Shown here one piece after another: positions 8,212-16,962 of a stretch of DNA of 64,000 bases. The DNA lies in contig NZ_JAEPWM010000008.1 of the NCBI RefSeq assembly GCF_016654015.1, forward strand, positions 62,001-126,000, given 5' to 3'. Position 1 is the first letter of the stretch. Each line of letters begins with the position of its first letter. The DNA comes from Ramlibacter ginsenosidimutans. Lineage in GTDB: Bacteria; Pseudomonadota; Gammaproteobacteria; Burkholderiales; Burkholderiaceae_C. The position numbers and the translations under genes are program-made. The notes beneath the pieces are model-generated. The model saw only the letters and a list, made by a program, of their open reading frames with translations. It made no database searches and was not told where the DNA came from.

Positions 8212-8847
8212 TCACAAGCCCAGCAGCGCGGGGTCGCCGCGGCCGCGGCGCACCAGCACCGGGTCGCCGCCGGTGGCCATGCCGGTGAGGTCCACGACGG
8301 TGGTCGGCTGGTCCGGGCAGGGCCCGGCGCCGATCACCGCGTCCAGCACCTTCTGGAAGCGCTCGCGGATCTGGTCCGGGTCGTTCAGCGGCTCGGTCTC
8401 GTCCGGGCCGATGAGGGTGGTGGCGAGCAGCGGTGCGCCGTGCGCCTCCAGCAGCGCCTGCAAGGCGGCGTGGTCCGGCACGCGCAGGCCGATGGTCTTG
8501 CGCTGCGGATGGCTCACGCGCCGCGGCACCTCGCGCGTGGCGTCGAGGATGAAGGTGAACGGCCCCGGCGTCGCGGACTTCAGCAGCCGATACTGGCGGT
8601 TGTCCACGCGCGCGTAGTTCGCCAGTTCGCTCAGGTCGCGACAGAGCAGGGTGAGGTGGTACTTGTCGTCGATGCGCCGGATCTGCCGCAGGCGGTCGGC
8701 CGCGGCCTTGTCGTCGAGGTGGCAGGCGATCGCATAGCTGGAGTCCGTGGGCACGGCGACCACGCCGCCGCCCGCGATGACCGCCGCCGCCTGCTTCAGC
8801 AGCCGCGGCTGCGGATTCTCCGGATGAAGGTCGAAGTATTGCGCCAT
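8212..8847 (-). CDS. YciO/YrdC/Sua5 family protein (L-threonylcarbamoyladenylate synthase-like)
   Basis: A 211-residue single-domain protein of the Sua5/YciO/YrdC family, whose best known members make threonylcarbamoyl-AMP for the t6A37 modification of tRNA. The family features visible are VVAVPTDSSYAIACHL (about 29-44), a KYHLTLLCRDLSELANYA segment (about 62-79) in place of the YrdC KRP motif, and TPGPFTFIL (about 94-102). The replacement of KRP and the SHPQRKTIGLRVPD pattern are typical of the YciO branch, whose t6A activity is less certain than that of TsaC. It lies 3 bases after the EamA gene and 22 before the M50 protease. Confidence 0.88.
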   Translation of the reverse strand: MAQYFDLHPENPQPRLLKQAAAVIAGGGVVAVPTDSSYAIACHLDDKAAADRLRQIRRIDDKYHLTLLCRDLSELANYARVDNRQYRLLKSATPGPFTFILDATREVPRRVSHPQRKTIGLRVPDHAALQALLEAHGAPLLATTLIGPDETEPLNDPDQIRERFQKVLDAVIGAGPCPDQPTTVVDLTGMATGGDPVLVRRGRGDPALLGL

Positions 8848-8850
8848 AGA

Positions 8851-9753
8851 TCAAGCCGCCGCGCGCCGCTCCAGCACCGTGAGCCAGGCGCCGGCCGCGC
8901 CGCAAACCGCGATCATGACGATTCCGGCGAGGGAGAGGTGGTCCGGAACGTGCGAGAACACCAGCACCCCGCCGAGCATGGCGAAGCCGATCTGGCTGTA
9001 CAGGTAGGGTGTCAGCGTCGCCGCCGGTGCGCGGTAGTAGGCGAGGATGAGGGCGAAGTGGCCGATGGTGCCCATCAGGCCCATGAAGGCCATGCCCGCC
9101 CACAGCCACGGGTTGGGCACGGCGGTCCACACCAGCGGCACCAGCACCGACGCGACCAGCGTGCCGGTCCAGCCCGTGTAGAGGTGCATGGTGACCGGGT
9201 CTTCCGTGCGCGCGAGCCGGCTCGTGAGCACCTGGAACCAGGCGTTGCAGGCCACCAGCGCCAGCGGCAGCAGGCTGGTCCAGCCGAAGCTGCCGGCGCC
9301 CGGCCGGATGATCACGAGCGTGCCCGCGAAGCCGCCGGCCACCAGCGCCCAGCGCAGCGGCGAGACGCGTTCTTTGAGCACGCTCGCGGCCAGCAGCGTG
9401 ATCACGAGCGGCGTGATCATCACGATCGCGGTGAATTCACCCACGGGCAGGTAGCGCAGCGCGAGTAACGCGAGGAAGCTGCTCGTGAGCAGGAGCATCC
9501 CGCGCACCAGCTGCCACGCGAGATGGCGCGTGCGCCAGACCTGCCGGCCGCGCAGCGGCAGCACGAGCGCGGTCGTCGCGACGGCTTGGAACAGGTAGCG
9601 GAACCACAGCGCCATCAGCAGTGGCACCGAGGCGCTCACCAGCTTCGAGGTGGTGTCGAGCGCCCCGAAGCAGGCGCTGGCGCCGACGACGAGGCCGATG
9701 CCCGCGAGCGCGCGCGGCGCATCCAGCGGGGCCGCCGCGGTCGCCGTCGTCAC
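8851..9753 (-). CDS. EamA/DMT-family transporter
   Basis: A 300-residue integral membrane protein with about ten hydrophobic helices arranged as two EamA repeats (about 10-140 and 150-285), the drug/metabolite transporter superfamily layout. The substrate cannot be told from sequence. I chose the GTG at 9753 because it forms a GTGA overlap with the stop of the PHP-phosphatase gene; an ATG 27 bases upstream would give a 31-base overlap. The C-terminus is short and cytoplasmic. It is part of the housekeeping run PHP - EamA - YciO - M50 - trpS. Confidence 0.87.
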   Translation of the reverse strand: MTTATAAAPLDAPRALAGIGLVVGASACFGALDTTSKLVSASVPLLMALWFRYLFQAVATTALVLPLRGRQVWRTRHLAWQLVRGMLLLTSSFLALLALRYLPVGEFTAIVMITPLVITLLAASVLKERVSPLRWALVAGGFAGTLVIIRPGAGSFGWTSLLPLALVACNAWFQVLTSRLARTEDPVTMHLYTGWTGTLVASVLVPLVWTAVPNPWLWAGMAFMGLMGTIGHFALILAYYRAPAATLTPYLYSQIGFAMLGGVLVFSHVPDHLSLAGIVMIAVCGAAGAWLTVLERRAAA

Positions 9754-10601
9754 TGGATGCGGTCGGCCAGCAGCTCCCACACCGGGGTGAGTCCGCCCGG
9801 CAGGTAGGGCAGCCGGCCCAGGTCGGTGTGGCTTTCGTCGGGGCTGTGGAAGTCGCTGCCGCGCGAGGCGGCCAGGCCGAACTCCTTCGCCGTCTCGGCG
9901 TATTTCACGTACTCCGCGGCCGTGTGGCTGCCGGTCACCACTTCCACGCCGCGGCCGCCGTGCGCCTTAAATTCGCTGAACAGGGCGTATTCCTCGTTCG
10001 CGGTGAGCTTGTAGCGCGCCGGATGCGCGATCACCGCAGCGCCGCCCGCGTCGGTGATCCACTGCACCGCGTCCTTCAGCGAGGCCCAGCGGTGCGGCAC
10101 GAAGCCCGGCTTGCCCTCCGTGAGGTAGCGGCGGAACACCTCGTTGGTGTCCTTGCACACACCGGTCTCCACCAGGAAGCGGGCGAAGTGCGTGCGCGAG
10201 ATCAGCTCGGGGTTGCCGACGTACCGCAGCGCGCCGTCGTAGGCGTCCTTGATGCCCACCTGCGCCAGCCCCGCGGCGATTTCGCGCGCACGCTCGCCAC
10301 GTCCGCCCCGCGTTTCCCGCAGCCCGCGTTGCATGCCGGCGTCGTCGGCAGCGAAGCCGAGGCCCACGATGTGCACGGTCTCGCCTGCAAAGGTCACCGA
10401 GATCTCCGTGCCCGTGAGATAGCGCATGCCGTGCGAACGCGCGGCGGCGGCGGCGCGTTGCTGGCCGCCGATCTCGTCATGGTCGGTCAGAGCCCAGAGT
10501 TCGACGCCGTTGGCGGCAGCGCGCGCGGCCAGGGCTTCGGGTTCGAGGGTACCGTCGGACACCACGGAATGACAGTGGAGGTCGGCGTTGAGGATGGACA
10601 C
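9750..10601 (-). CDS. PHP-domain phosphatase (3',5'-nucleoside bisphosphate phosphatase-like)
   Basis: A 283-residue PHP-superfamily metal-dependent hydrolase. Metal ligands are visible in ADLHCHSVVSDG (His9, His11) and LTDHDE (Asp40, His41), with further conserved His residues in the AVIAHPARYK and GSDFHSPDE segments. Homologues (YciV/RNase AM) remove the 3' phosphate from 3',5'-nucleoside bisphosphates and can trim RNA 5' ends. The start is GTG directly before the metal-binding strand. The stop overlaps the next gene (GTGA), so the two are translationally coupled. Confidence 0.88.
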   Translation of the reverse strand: MSILNADLHCHSVVSDGTLEPEALAARAAANGVELWALTDHDEIGGQQRAAAAARSHGMRYLTGTEISVTFAGETVHIVGLGFAADDAGMQRGLRETRGGRGERAREIAAGLAQVGIKDAYDGALRYVGNPELISRTHFARFLVETGVCKDTNEVFRRYLTEGKPGFVPHRWASLKDAVQWITDAGGAAVIAHPARYKLTANEEYALFSEFKAHGGRGVEVVTGSHTAAEYVKYAETAKEFGLAASRGSDFHSPDESHTDLGRLPYLPGGLTPVWELLADRIQ

Positions 10602-10714
10602 GCCCCGATTCTAGGCTGCGCCTCGCGGCCTTGCCGGCGCAGGGGTACGCGCCGCAGCTCGCGGCACCGCATGCCCACTCTCGGTGCAGACGGCGGCCAT
10701 GCCGTCGCGTGTGC

Positions 10715-11347
10715 TCAGTTCAGCGCGCCGGCTTCCTTGCGGATGTCGCGCGGCGTCGCCAGCGCGCAGGCGATCGCGATCTCCAGGCCGCGCACGATCT
10801 CGTCCAGCCGCATCGACGGCTGGCCCTGCTCGGGCAACCAGGGCACGTGCACCAGGCCGCCGCGCACGCCTTGCCACTGCGGCCGCGCGAGCAGGTGCAT
10901 GAGGCCGAAGAAGGTGTGGTTGCACACGAAGGTGCCGGCGGTCTGCGAGACCTCCGCGCGCACGCCGGCGGCCACCAGCGCCTGCAGCATCGCCTTGATC
11001 GGCAGCGTGCTGAAATACGCGGCTGGTGCGCCGGGGATGACCGGGACGTCGATCGGCTGGGCGCCCGCGTTGTCGGGGATCCGGGCGTCGTTCACGTTGA
11101 TGGCCACCCGCTCCAGCGACAGGGCGGTGCGCCCGCCAGCCTGGCCGGTGCACAGCACCAGTTGCGGCCGGTGTTCGTCCAGCAGGGCTTCCAGCCTCTG
11201 CAGCGACGCGCCGAAAACCGTCGGGATCTCAGCGCCGACGATGCGGTGTCCGGCGATGTCGCGGCCATGCAGCGCGTGCACGGCGTGCCAGCTGGGATTG
11301 GTGGGGCTGCCCCCGAACGGGTCGAAACCCGTCACCAGAACGGACAT
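10715..11347 (-). CDS. pcp: Pyroglutamyl-peptidase I
   Basis: Removes N-terminal pyroglutamate from peptides (C15 cysteine peptidase, cytoplasmic). The protein has 210 residues, normal for the family. It begins with VTGFDPFGG (5-13). The catalytic triad is visible as Glu80 (LSLERVAIN), Cys142 ([16 protein letters not shown]) and His167 ([11 protein letters not shown]). An in-frame ATG 36 bases upstream would add a low-complexity Ser/Pro stretch, so I take the internal ATG at 11347. It is divergent from the metallopeptidase gene (65-base gap) and 113 bases upstream of the PHP gene. Confidence 0.93.
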   Translation of the reverse strand: MSVLVTGFDPFGGSPTNPSWHAVHALHGRDIAGHRIVGAEIPTVFGASLQRLEALLDEHRPQLVLCTGQAGGRTALSLERVAINVNDARIPDNAGAQPIDVPVIPGAPAAYFSTLPIKAMLQALVAAGVRAEVSQTAGTFVCNHTFFGLMHLLARPQWQGVRGGLVHVPWLPEQGQPSMRLDEIVRGLEIAIACALATPRDIRKEAGALN

Positions 11348-11412
11348 CGGACTACGCCCGGACGGGCTGGGACTGGATAGCATCGGGTCACTCTACAGCA
11401 GGAGAAAAGCAC

Positions 11413-12282
11413 ATGCGCTGGGAAGGTAACCGGGAGTCCTCGAACGTGGAGGACAGGCGCGATGGCGGCGGCGGGGGCTTCGGCCTTGGCGGCGGCACCA
11501 TCAGCATCGGCGCGATCGTCATCGCGCTCATCGGCGGCGCGGTGCTGGGCGTGAATCCCCTCACCCTGCTGGGCCTGATGACGGGCGGCGGCGGCGCGCC
11601 CGTCTCGCAGCAGGCGCCCGCGCATCCGCCGCCGGCCAACGACCAGGAGGCGCGCTTCGTCTCCACGGTGCTGGCCGACACGGAAGACGTGTGGACCGAC
11701 CTGTTCCGGCAGGGCGGGGCCACCTACCATCCGCCCAAGCTGGTCCTGTACCGCGGCTCCATCCGCACCGGCTGCGGCGCCGGGCAGGCGGCGATGGGCC
11801 CGTTCTACTGCCCCGAAGACCAGAAGGTCTACATCGACCTGAGCTTCTACGACACGCTGAAGACCCAACTCGGCGCGCCCGGCGACTTCGCGCAGGCCTA
11901 TGTGATCGCGCATGAAGTCGGCCATCACGTGCAGGACGAACTGGGCATCACGCAGCAGGTGGAGCGCGCACGTGCGAACGACTCGCCGGCGCAGGCCAAT
12001 GCGCTGAGCGTGCGGGTGGAACTGCAAGCGGACTGCTTCGCGGGCGTGTGGGCCAACCACGCGCAGAAGGCGCGCAACATCCTGGAGCAGGGCGACATCG
12101 AGGAAGCGATGAACGCCGCACAGAAGATCGGCGACGACGCCCTCCAGAAAGCCGCCGGCCGCGCCGTGGTGCCCGAGAGCTTCACCCACGGCACCAGCGC
12201 CCAACGCCAGCACTGGTTCTCCACCGGCCTGCAAAACGGCACCGTCAAGTCCTGCGACACGTTCAACACGGCGCATCTTTGA
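11413..12282 (+). CDS. YpfJ-family neutral zinc metallopeptidase
   Basis: A 289-residue membrane-anchored putative zinc peptidase of the YpfJ (zinc_peptidase) family. It starts with the family hallmark MRWEG and a Gly-rich linker (18-28), followed by one transmembrane helix (about 30-57) and a periplasmic domain. The zinc site is HEVGHH (His167, Glu168, His171) with a downstream [12 protein letters not shown] segment supplying the third ligand region. The natural substrate is unknown. The gene is followed by a palindromic repeat (12320-12423) and then rhlE in the same direction. Confidence 0.9.
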   Translation: MRWEGNRESSNVEDRRDGGGGGFGLGGGTISIGAIVIALIGGAVLGVNPLTLLGLMTGGGGAPVSQQAPAHPPPANDQEARFVSTVLADTEDVWTDLFRQGGATYHPPKLVLYRGSIRTGCGAGQAAMGPFYCPEDQKVYIDLSFYDTLKTQLGAPGDFAQAYVIAHEVGHHVQDELGITQQVERARANDSPAQANALSVRVELQADCFAGVWANHAQKARNILEQGDIEEAMNAAQKIGDDALQKAAGRAVVPESFTHGTSAQRQHWFSTGLQNGTVKSCDTFNTAHL

Positions 12283-12319
12283 AGGCGGGGGCCCCCGAAG
12301 CGGGAGCAACGACCAACAA

Positions 12320-12423
12320 CCGGACGCAGAGGACGCAGAGGTTACGCAGAGGACGCAAAAGGATCCATCAGGAATTTGGATTTCTTCTGCGTCCTTTCGC
12401 TTTTTTGCGACCTCTGCGTCCGG
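12320..12423. repeat. Dispersed palindromic repeat, family A (copy 1)
   Basis: An imperfect inverted repeat built of short direct units of the type GCAGAGGAC. The outer arms 12320-12336 and 12407-12423 match at 16 of 17 positions, with further inner complementarity. Related copies lie at 32483-32592 and 57001-57172. It fills most of the 205-base gap between the metallopeptidase gene and rhlE, so it could affect readthrough or mRNA ends. The AT-richer loop (about 12357-12383) differs between copies. Confidence 0.85.
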
Positions 12424-12487
12424 CAGCCCGCTCCCCGCTTTTGGGCTCTTGGCACAGTTTTTGATGCGGTGCGACAATACGTAGTTG

Positions 12488-13900
12488 ATGTCCGAATCCG
12501 CATTCTCCAAACTTTCGCTGGCTGAGCCGCTCGCCCGTGCCGTGGCCGAGATGGGCTACGAGTCCATGACTCCCATCCAGGAGCAGGCCATTCCCGTGGT
12601 GCTCACGGGCAAGGACGTGATGGGGGCGGCGCAGACCGGGACCGGCAAGACGGCCGCGTTCTCCCTGCCGCTGCTGCAGCGCCTCCTGAAGCACGAGAAC
12701 TCGTCCACGTCGCCGGCGCGCCATCCCGTTCGTGCCCTGGTGCTGCTGCCCACGCGCGAGCTGGCCGACCAGGTCGCGCAACAGGTCAAGCTGTACGCGA
12801 AGCACACCAACTTGCGCAGCGCGGTGGTGTTCGGCGGGATGGACATGAAGCCGCAGACCGCCGAACTCAAGCGCGGCGTCGAGGTGCTCGTCGCCACGCC
12901 CGGACGCCTGCTGGATCACATCGAGGCCAAGAACTGCGTGCTGAACCAGGTCGAGTACGTCGTGCTCGACGAGGCCGACCGCATGCTGGACATCGGCTTC
13001 CTGCCGGACCTGCAGCGCATCCTGTCGTACCTGCCCAAGCAGCGCACGACCCTGCTGTTCTCCGCGACCTTCTCGCCCGAGATCAAGCGCCTGGCCAACA
13101 GCTACCTGAACGATCCCGTCACGATCGAGGTCTCGCGCCCCAACACCACCGCCTCCACCGTCGAACAGCACTTCTACAGCACGCCCGACGACGACAAGCG
13201 CCGCGCGCTGCGCCAGATCGTGCGCCAGCGCGGGCTGACGCAGGCCTTCGTGTTCGTGAACAGCAAGCTGGGTTGCGCGCGGCTGGCGCGTTCGCTGGAG
13301 CGCGAGGGCCTCAAGACCACGGCGCTGCACGGCGACAAGAGCCAGGACGAACGCCTGAAGGCGCTCGACGCCTTCAAGAAGGGGGAGGTCGACCTGCTGG
13401 TGGCGACCGACGTCGCCGCGCGCGGGCTCGACATCAAGGACGTGCCCGCGGTGTTCAACTTCGACGTGCCCTTCAACCCAGAGGACTACATCCACCGCAT
13501 CGGCCGCACCGGCCGCGCCGGCGCCTCCGGCCTCGCAGTGACGCTGGTGTCGCCCGGCGACCAGCGCCTGATGGGCGACCTGGAAAAGCTGCTGAAGCGC
13601 AAGATCGAGATCGAGCCGCTCGAGTTCGACGACGAGCGACCGCGCGGCCGCATCAACGACGGCCGCCGCGCCTGGCGCAGCGAAGAGGACGAGCGTCCGG
13701 CGCGTTTCGACGAGCGCCGGCGCGAGCAGCGCAGCGGCCCCGCGTCGCCGCCCAAGGACCCGTTCTTCGACCAGCCCTACGAGACGCCGCAGGTCCAGGA
13801 GCCTCCCGCCTGGGAAGCCGGCGCCAAGCCGGCCAGCACCCGCATCTCGGCCAACATCAAGACCAAGCGCAAGGTCGCGGCGCTGTTCAAGTCGGAGTAG
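12488..13900 (+). CDS. rhlE: DEAD-box ATP-dependent RNA helicase, RhlE type
   Basis: A 470-residue RNA helicase that unwinds or remodels RNA using ATP, in ribosome assembly or RNA decay. The motifs appear in order: a Q-motif region (about 24-33), motif I AQTGTGKTA (48-56), PTREL, TPGRLLDH, DEADRML (motif II), SATFSPE (motif III), and VATDVAARGLDIK and HRIGRTGRAG in the second RecA domain. Residues after about 375 form a charged, Arg/Glu/Pro-rich disordered tail ending in a basic TKRKVAALFKS segment, as usual for RhlE proteins. The start is ATG at 12488; a TTG immediately before it is in frame. Confidence 0.93.
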   Translation: MSESAFSKLSLAEPLARAVAEMGYESMTPIQEQAIPVVLTGKDVMGAAQTGTGKTAAFSLPLLQRLLKHENSSTSPARHPVRALVLLPTRELADQVAQQVKLYAKHTNLRSAVVFGGMDMKPQTAELKRGVEVLVATPGRLLDHIEAKNCVLNQVEYVVLDEADRMLDIGFLPDLQRILSYLPKQRTTLLFSATFSPEIKRLANSYLNDPVTIEVSRPNTTASTVEQHFYSTPDDDKRRALRQIVRQRGLTQAFVFVNSKLGCARLARSLEREGLKTTALHGDKSQDERLKALDAFKKGEVDLLVATDVAARGLDIKDVPAVFNFDVPFNPEDYIHRIGRTGRAGASGLAVTLVSPGDQRLMGDLEKLLKRKIEIEPLEFDDERPRGRINDGRRAWRSEEDERPARFDERRREQRSGPASPPKDPFFDQPYETPQVQEPPAWEAGAKPASTRISANIKTKRKVAALFKSE

Positions 13901-13919
13901 ACGCGCGCGCTGCGCGCAG

Positions 13920-14750
13920 TCATTCCCCCGGCGCCTGCGCCTGTTCGCAGGTCTCCTGGATCAACTCGTGGTCGCCGTCTTCGGCGAGCCGCAGCGCGCT
14001 CAGGCAGCCGCCCCACACGCAGCCGGTGTCCAGCGAGATGAGGTCGGGCCGCCGCAGGTAGCCGAGGGTGGACCAGTGACCGAAGGCGATGGTCTGGCCC
14101 GCGCTGCGCCGTCCCGGCACGTCGAACCAGGCCAGCATGCCGGGCGGCGCCTGGTCCAGCCGGCCCGAGGCCTTCAGGTCCATGACGCCGTCGGGCGTGC
14201 AGAAGCGCAGCCGCGTGAGCGCGTTGACGATGACGCGCAGGCGGTCGGCGCCGGTGAGCGCATCGTCCCAGCGATCGGGCCGGTTGCCCCACATCTGCGC
14301 GAGGAAGCCGGCTAGCGCGGGCCCGCGCAGCACCGCCTCCACTTCGCCGGCCAGCGCCAGCGTCTTCGCGAGGTCCCACGCGGGCAGCACGCCGCCATGG
14401 ACCATCAGGATGCCGTGCGCGTGGATCGCCATCGAGCGATGCCGCAGCCATTCCAGCATCGCGTCGCGGTCCGGCGCAGCGAGGATCTCGTCCATCGTGT
14501 CGTTGCGGTGCGGCGCGCGATGGCCCTGCGCCACTGCCAGCAGGCTCAGGTCGTGGTTGCCCAGCAGGCAATGGGCCGCATCGCCATACCCCATGAGCCG
14601 GCGCAGCACCGCGGCCGACGCGGGTCCGCGGTTCACCAGGTCGCCGAGCACGTACAGCGTGTCGCGGCTCGGGGAAAAGCCGATCTTGGCCAGCAGGCGC
14701 CCCAGGGGAGCGTCGCAGCCCTGGATGTCGCCGATCAGGTAATGGGGCAT
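13920..14750 (-). CDS. apaH: Symmetrical bis(5'-nucleosyl)-tetraphosphatase
   Basis: Hydrolyses Ap4A to two ADP; a cytoplasmic metallophosphatase of 276 residues. The calcineurin-like motifs are visible: GDIQGC at 7-12, GDLVNRGP (about 36-43), GNHD (about 66-69) and a VHGGVLPAWD segment. Gln replaces the usual His in the first motif (GDxHG), a variant I believe is common in betaproteobacterial ApaH. The start is the ATG at 14750, immediately before the first motif. It is convergent with rhlE (19-base gap) and divergent from the CNNM gene. Confidence 0.93.
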   Translation of the reverse strand: MPHYLIGDIQGCDAPLGRLLAKIGFSPSRDTLYVLGDLVNRGPASAAVLRRLMGYGDAAHCLLGNHDLSLLAVAQGHRAPHRNDTMDEILAAPDRDAMLEWLRHRSMAIHAHGILMVHGGVLPAWDLAKTLALAGEVEAVLRGPALAGFLAQMWGNRPDRWDDALTGADRLRVIVNALTRLRFCTPDGVMDLKASGRLDQAPPGMLAWFDVPGRRSAGQTIAFGHWSTLGYLRRPDLISLDTGCVWGGCLSALRLAEDGDHELIQETCEQAQAPGE

Positions 14751-14827
14751 GGGTAGTGGCGCGGCGCCGGTTCTGCGGCCGGCAGGCCTTGCAGTACAGT
14801 GCAATGCTCCCGATTCTGTCCCCATTC

Positions 14828-16132
14828 ATGGATTTCCTGCTGATCGCGCTGCTCACTGTGCTCAATGGCCTGTTCGCCATGTCCGAGATGGCTCTGGCCT
14901 CCTCGCGGCGGGCGCGGCTGGCGGTGCTGGCCGAGGACGGTGACGGCGGCGCGCAGGCGGCACTGAAGCTGCTGGACCAGCCGACCCAGTTCCTGTCCAC
15001 GGTGCAGGTGGGCATCACCTCGATCGGCGTCATCAACGGCATCATCGGCGAGGCCGCCTTCAGCGAGGGCGTGGCTGCCTGGCTGCGCGGCTTCGGCATG
15101 CCGCAGCGCGCATCCGCCGTCACGGCCACGGCCATCGTCGTGGCCATCATCACCTACATCACCATCCTGCTCGGCGAGCTGGTGCCCAAGCGCATCGGCC
15201 AGATCTATCCCGAACAGATCGCGCGCTTCATGGCGCGGCCGATGCGCTGGCTGTCGCGGGCGGCCGGGCCGTTCGTGCGGGTGCTGTCCGCCTCCACGCA
15301 AGCGATCCTCAAGCTGCTGGCGATCGACACGCGCAAGCGCAACGTCACCGAGGAAGAGATCGCGCACAGCCTGGAAGAGGGGGTGCAGGCCGGCGTGATC
15401 GAGCAGCACGAGCACCAGATGGTGCGCAACGTGTTCCACCTGGACGACCGGCCGCTCACTTCGATGATGGTGCCGCGCACGGACGTGCAGTGGCTGGAGG
15501 CCACGATGAGCGTGCGCGACGCCCTCAAGCGCGCCGGCGAGATCGAGGCGCATTCCTGGTACCCCGTCTGCCGCGGTTCGCTCGACGACGTGGTCGGCCT
15601 GGTGAGCGTGTCACGCCTGATCTCGCTCGGGCCGCAGCACGAGGGGCCGATCGAGCCGCACGCGCTCCCGGCGCTGTTCGTGCCGGAGACGCTCACCGGC
15701 ATGGAGCTGCTGGAGCAGTTCCGCATGCAGGCAGCGCGCCTGGTCTTCGTGGTGGACGAATACGGTGTGGTGCAGGGGCTGCTGACCCCGCACGACCTGC
15801 TGGAAGCGATCACCGGCGAGCTGCAGCCCGCCCTGGAGCACGAGGCGTGGGCCACGCAGCGCGAGGACGGCTCCTGGCTCCTCGACGGCCTCATGCCCGT
15901 GTCCGAACTGAAGGCGCGCCTGGAGATCCGCGAGCTGCCCGAGGAGGACAAGGGCCGCTACAACACGCTGGCCGGCCTCCTCATGGCGGTGTCGGGCCAC
16001 CTGCCGGAGGTCGGCGAGCGCATCGACTGCGGCGAGTGGGTGTTCGAAGTGGTCGACCTCGACGGCCGCCGCATCGACAAGGTGCTGGCGCAGCCCGTGC
16101 CGGAGCCCGCGGACGCCGCAGCCGGCGACTAG
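14828..16132 (+). CDS. CNNM/CorC-type membrane protein with CBS pair (hemolysin family)
   Basis: A protein of about 434 residues with the CNNM layout: an N-terminal membrane domain with about three to four helices (1-185), two CBS domains (about 205-325, beginning near the MMVPRTDVQWLE segment) and a CorC/HlyC C-terminal domain (about 340-425). Relatives take part in Mg2+ or Co2+ efflux or resistance; the hemolysin name is historical. I prefer the ATG at 14828 because the first helix begins there. An in-frame ATG at 14804 is possible but lies only a few bases after a TACAGT hexamer (14795-14800) that resembles a -10 box. Confidence 0.88.
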   Translation: MDFLLIALLTVLNGLFAMSEMALASSRRARLAVLAEDGDGGAQAALKLLDQPTQFLSTVQVGITSIGVINGIIGEAAFSEGVAAWLRGFGMPQRASAVTATAIVVAIITYITILLGELVPKRIGQIYPEQIARFMARPMRWLSRAAGPFVRVLSASTQAILKLLAIDTRKRNVTEEEIAHSLEEGVQAGVIEQHEHQMVRNVFHLDDRPLTSMMVPRTDVQWLEATMSVRDALKRAGEIEAHSWYPVCRGSLDDVVGLVSVSRLISLGPQHEGPIEPHALPALFVPETLTGMELLEQFRMQAARLVFVVDEYGVVQGLLTPHDLLEAITGELQPALEHEAWATQREDGSWLLDGLMPVSELKARLEIRELPEEDKGRYNTLAGLLMAVSGHLPEVGERIDCGEWVFEVVDLDGRRIDKVLAQPVPEPADAAAGD

Positions 16133-16150
16133 GCAGGCCGCGGGACCCGC

Positions 16151-16492
16151 TCAGGCGTGCGCCTGGCGTCCCGCGAACTGCGCGGGATCGATCACTTCCA
16201 GCGCGCCGTCGGCGACCAGCTGCATCAGCAGGCTATCGAGCTCGTGCGGCGCCATGCGGCAGCGCGCGAGCAGCCAGCGGCGGTTCACGGGCTGGCTGCT
16301 CATGACCGAGAGGATGCGATAGACCTCCGCAGTGCGCCCGTGCTCGGGCAACTGCGGCCAGGATTTCATGCGGAAGATCAGGTCCGGCTGGGGCGTCGTG
16401 CCGCCCACGAAGGGCAGGGTGGCCCGGAACGGGCCAGGGGAAGGCTCCTTGCGCCAGGCGCCGAACAACCCGCGAAGCGTCAATGTAAGCAT
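16151..16492 (-). CDS. Hypothetical protein with winged-helix-like C-terminus
   Basis: A 113-residue protein of unknown function. Residues about 50-105 read as three helices and a wing (EVYRILSVMSSQPVNRRWLL, then MAPHELDSLLMQLVADGALEVID), a pattern similar to small winged-helix or H-NS-independent DNA-binding domains. There is no clear positively charged recognition helix, so DNA binding is only a possibility. The N-terminal 45 residues are Pro/Gly-rich. The gene is convergent with the CNNM gene (18-base gap) and separated from crcB by 77 bases. Confidence 0.6.
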   Translation of the reverse strand: MLTLTLRGLFGAWRKEPSPGPFRATLPFVGGTTPQPDLIFRMKSWPQLPEHGRTAEVYRILSVMSSQPVNRRWLLARCRMAPHELDSLLMQLVADGALEVIDPAQFAGRQAHA

Positions 16493-16569
16493 GCTTCCAG
16501 TCTCGCGTACGGCCGAGCATGCCCGCTAGGTGAATCGGACGGTCGAGCTACGGCGATTGCCTACGCGTC

Positions 16570-16962
16570 CTAGGACAACGCGCGTGCGGTCGCAAAGCCG
16601 AGAGTGGTGAGCACCAGCGAACCCGCCAGGTGCGTGACGGCGACCACCAGGGCGGGACCATATCGTCCTTCATACAAATGGCTTACCACCTCCGCGGAGT
16701 AGGTGGAGAAGGTGGTGAGGCCGCCGAGGAACCCGGTGACGACGAACAGGCGCAGTTGCGGCGGCAGTTCGGGGTGGTGGCCCAGCCAGCCAATTGCCAG
16801 CCCGACGAGATAGCCGCCGGCGAGGTTGGCGAGGAGGGTTCCCAGCGGCAGGGCGGTCCAGCCCGGGTTGAAGCGCACCGCGAGCAGCCAGCGCAGCAAG
16901 GCGCCGAGCGACGCGCCGGCGCTGATCGCGATCACCGACAGCAGCGTCCCCGCGCCGTTCAC
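16570..16962 (-). CDS. crcB: Fluoride channel protein CrcB (FluC)
   Basis: A 130-residue, four-helix membrane protein that forms dual-topology dimers exporting fluoride. The family signatures are present: GASLGALLRW (about 16-25), GTLLANLAGGYLVG (about 41-54, with the conserved Asn) and GFLGGLTTFSTYS (about 77-89, with the Phe/Thr/Ser polar track). Its start codon overlaps the stop of the upstream response regulator (ATGA), so the two are translationally coupled. There is no room for a fluoride riboswitch directly upstream, because that DNA is the regulator's coding sequence. Confidence 0.93.
   Translation of the reverse strand: MNGAGTLLSVIAISAGASLGALLRWLLAVRFNPGWTALPLGTLLANLAGGYLVGLAIGWLGHHPELPPQLRLFVVTGFLGGLTTFSTYSAEVVSHLYEGRYGPALVVAVTHLAGSLVLTTLGFATARALS

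Noticed and set aside
12320-12423. Short CRISPR-like array of GCAGAGGAC units
   Set aside because: Units are contiguous without spacers and form an inverted repeat; no cas genes are present.
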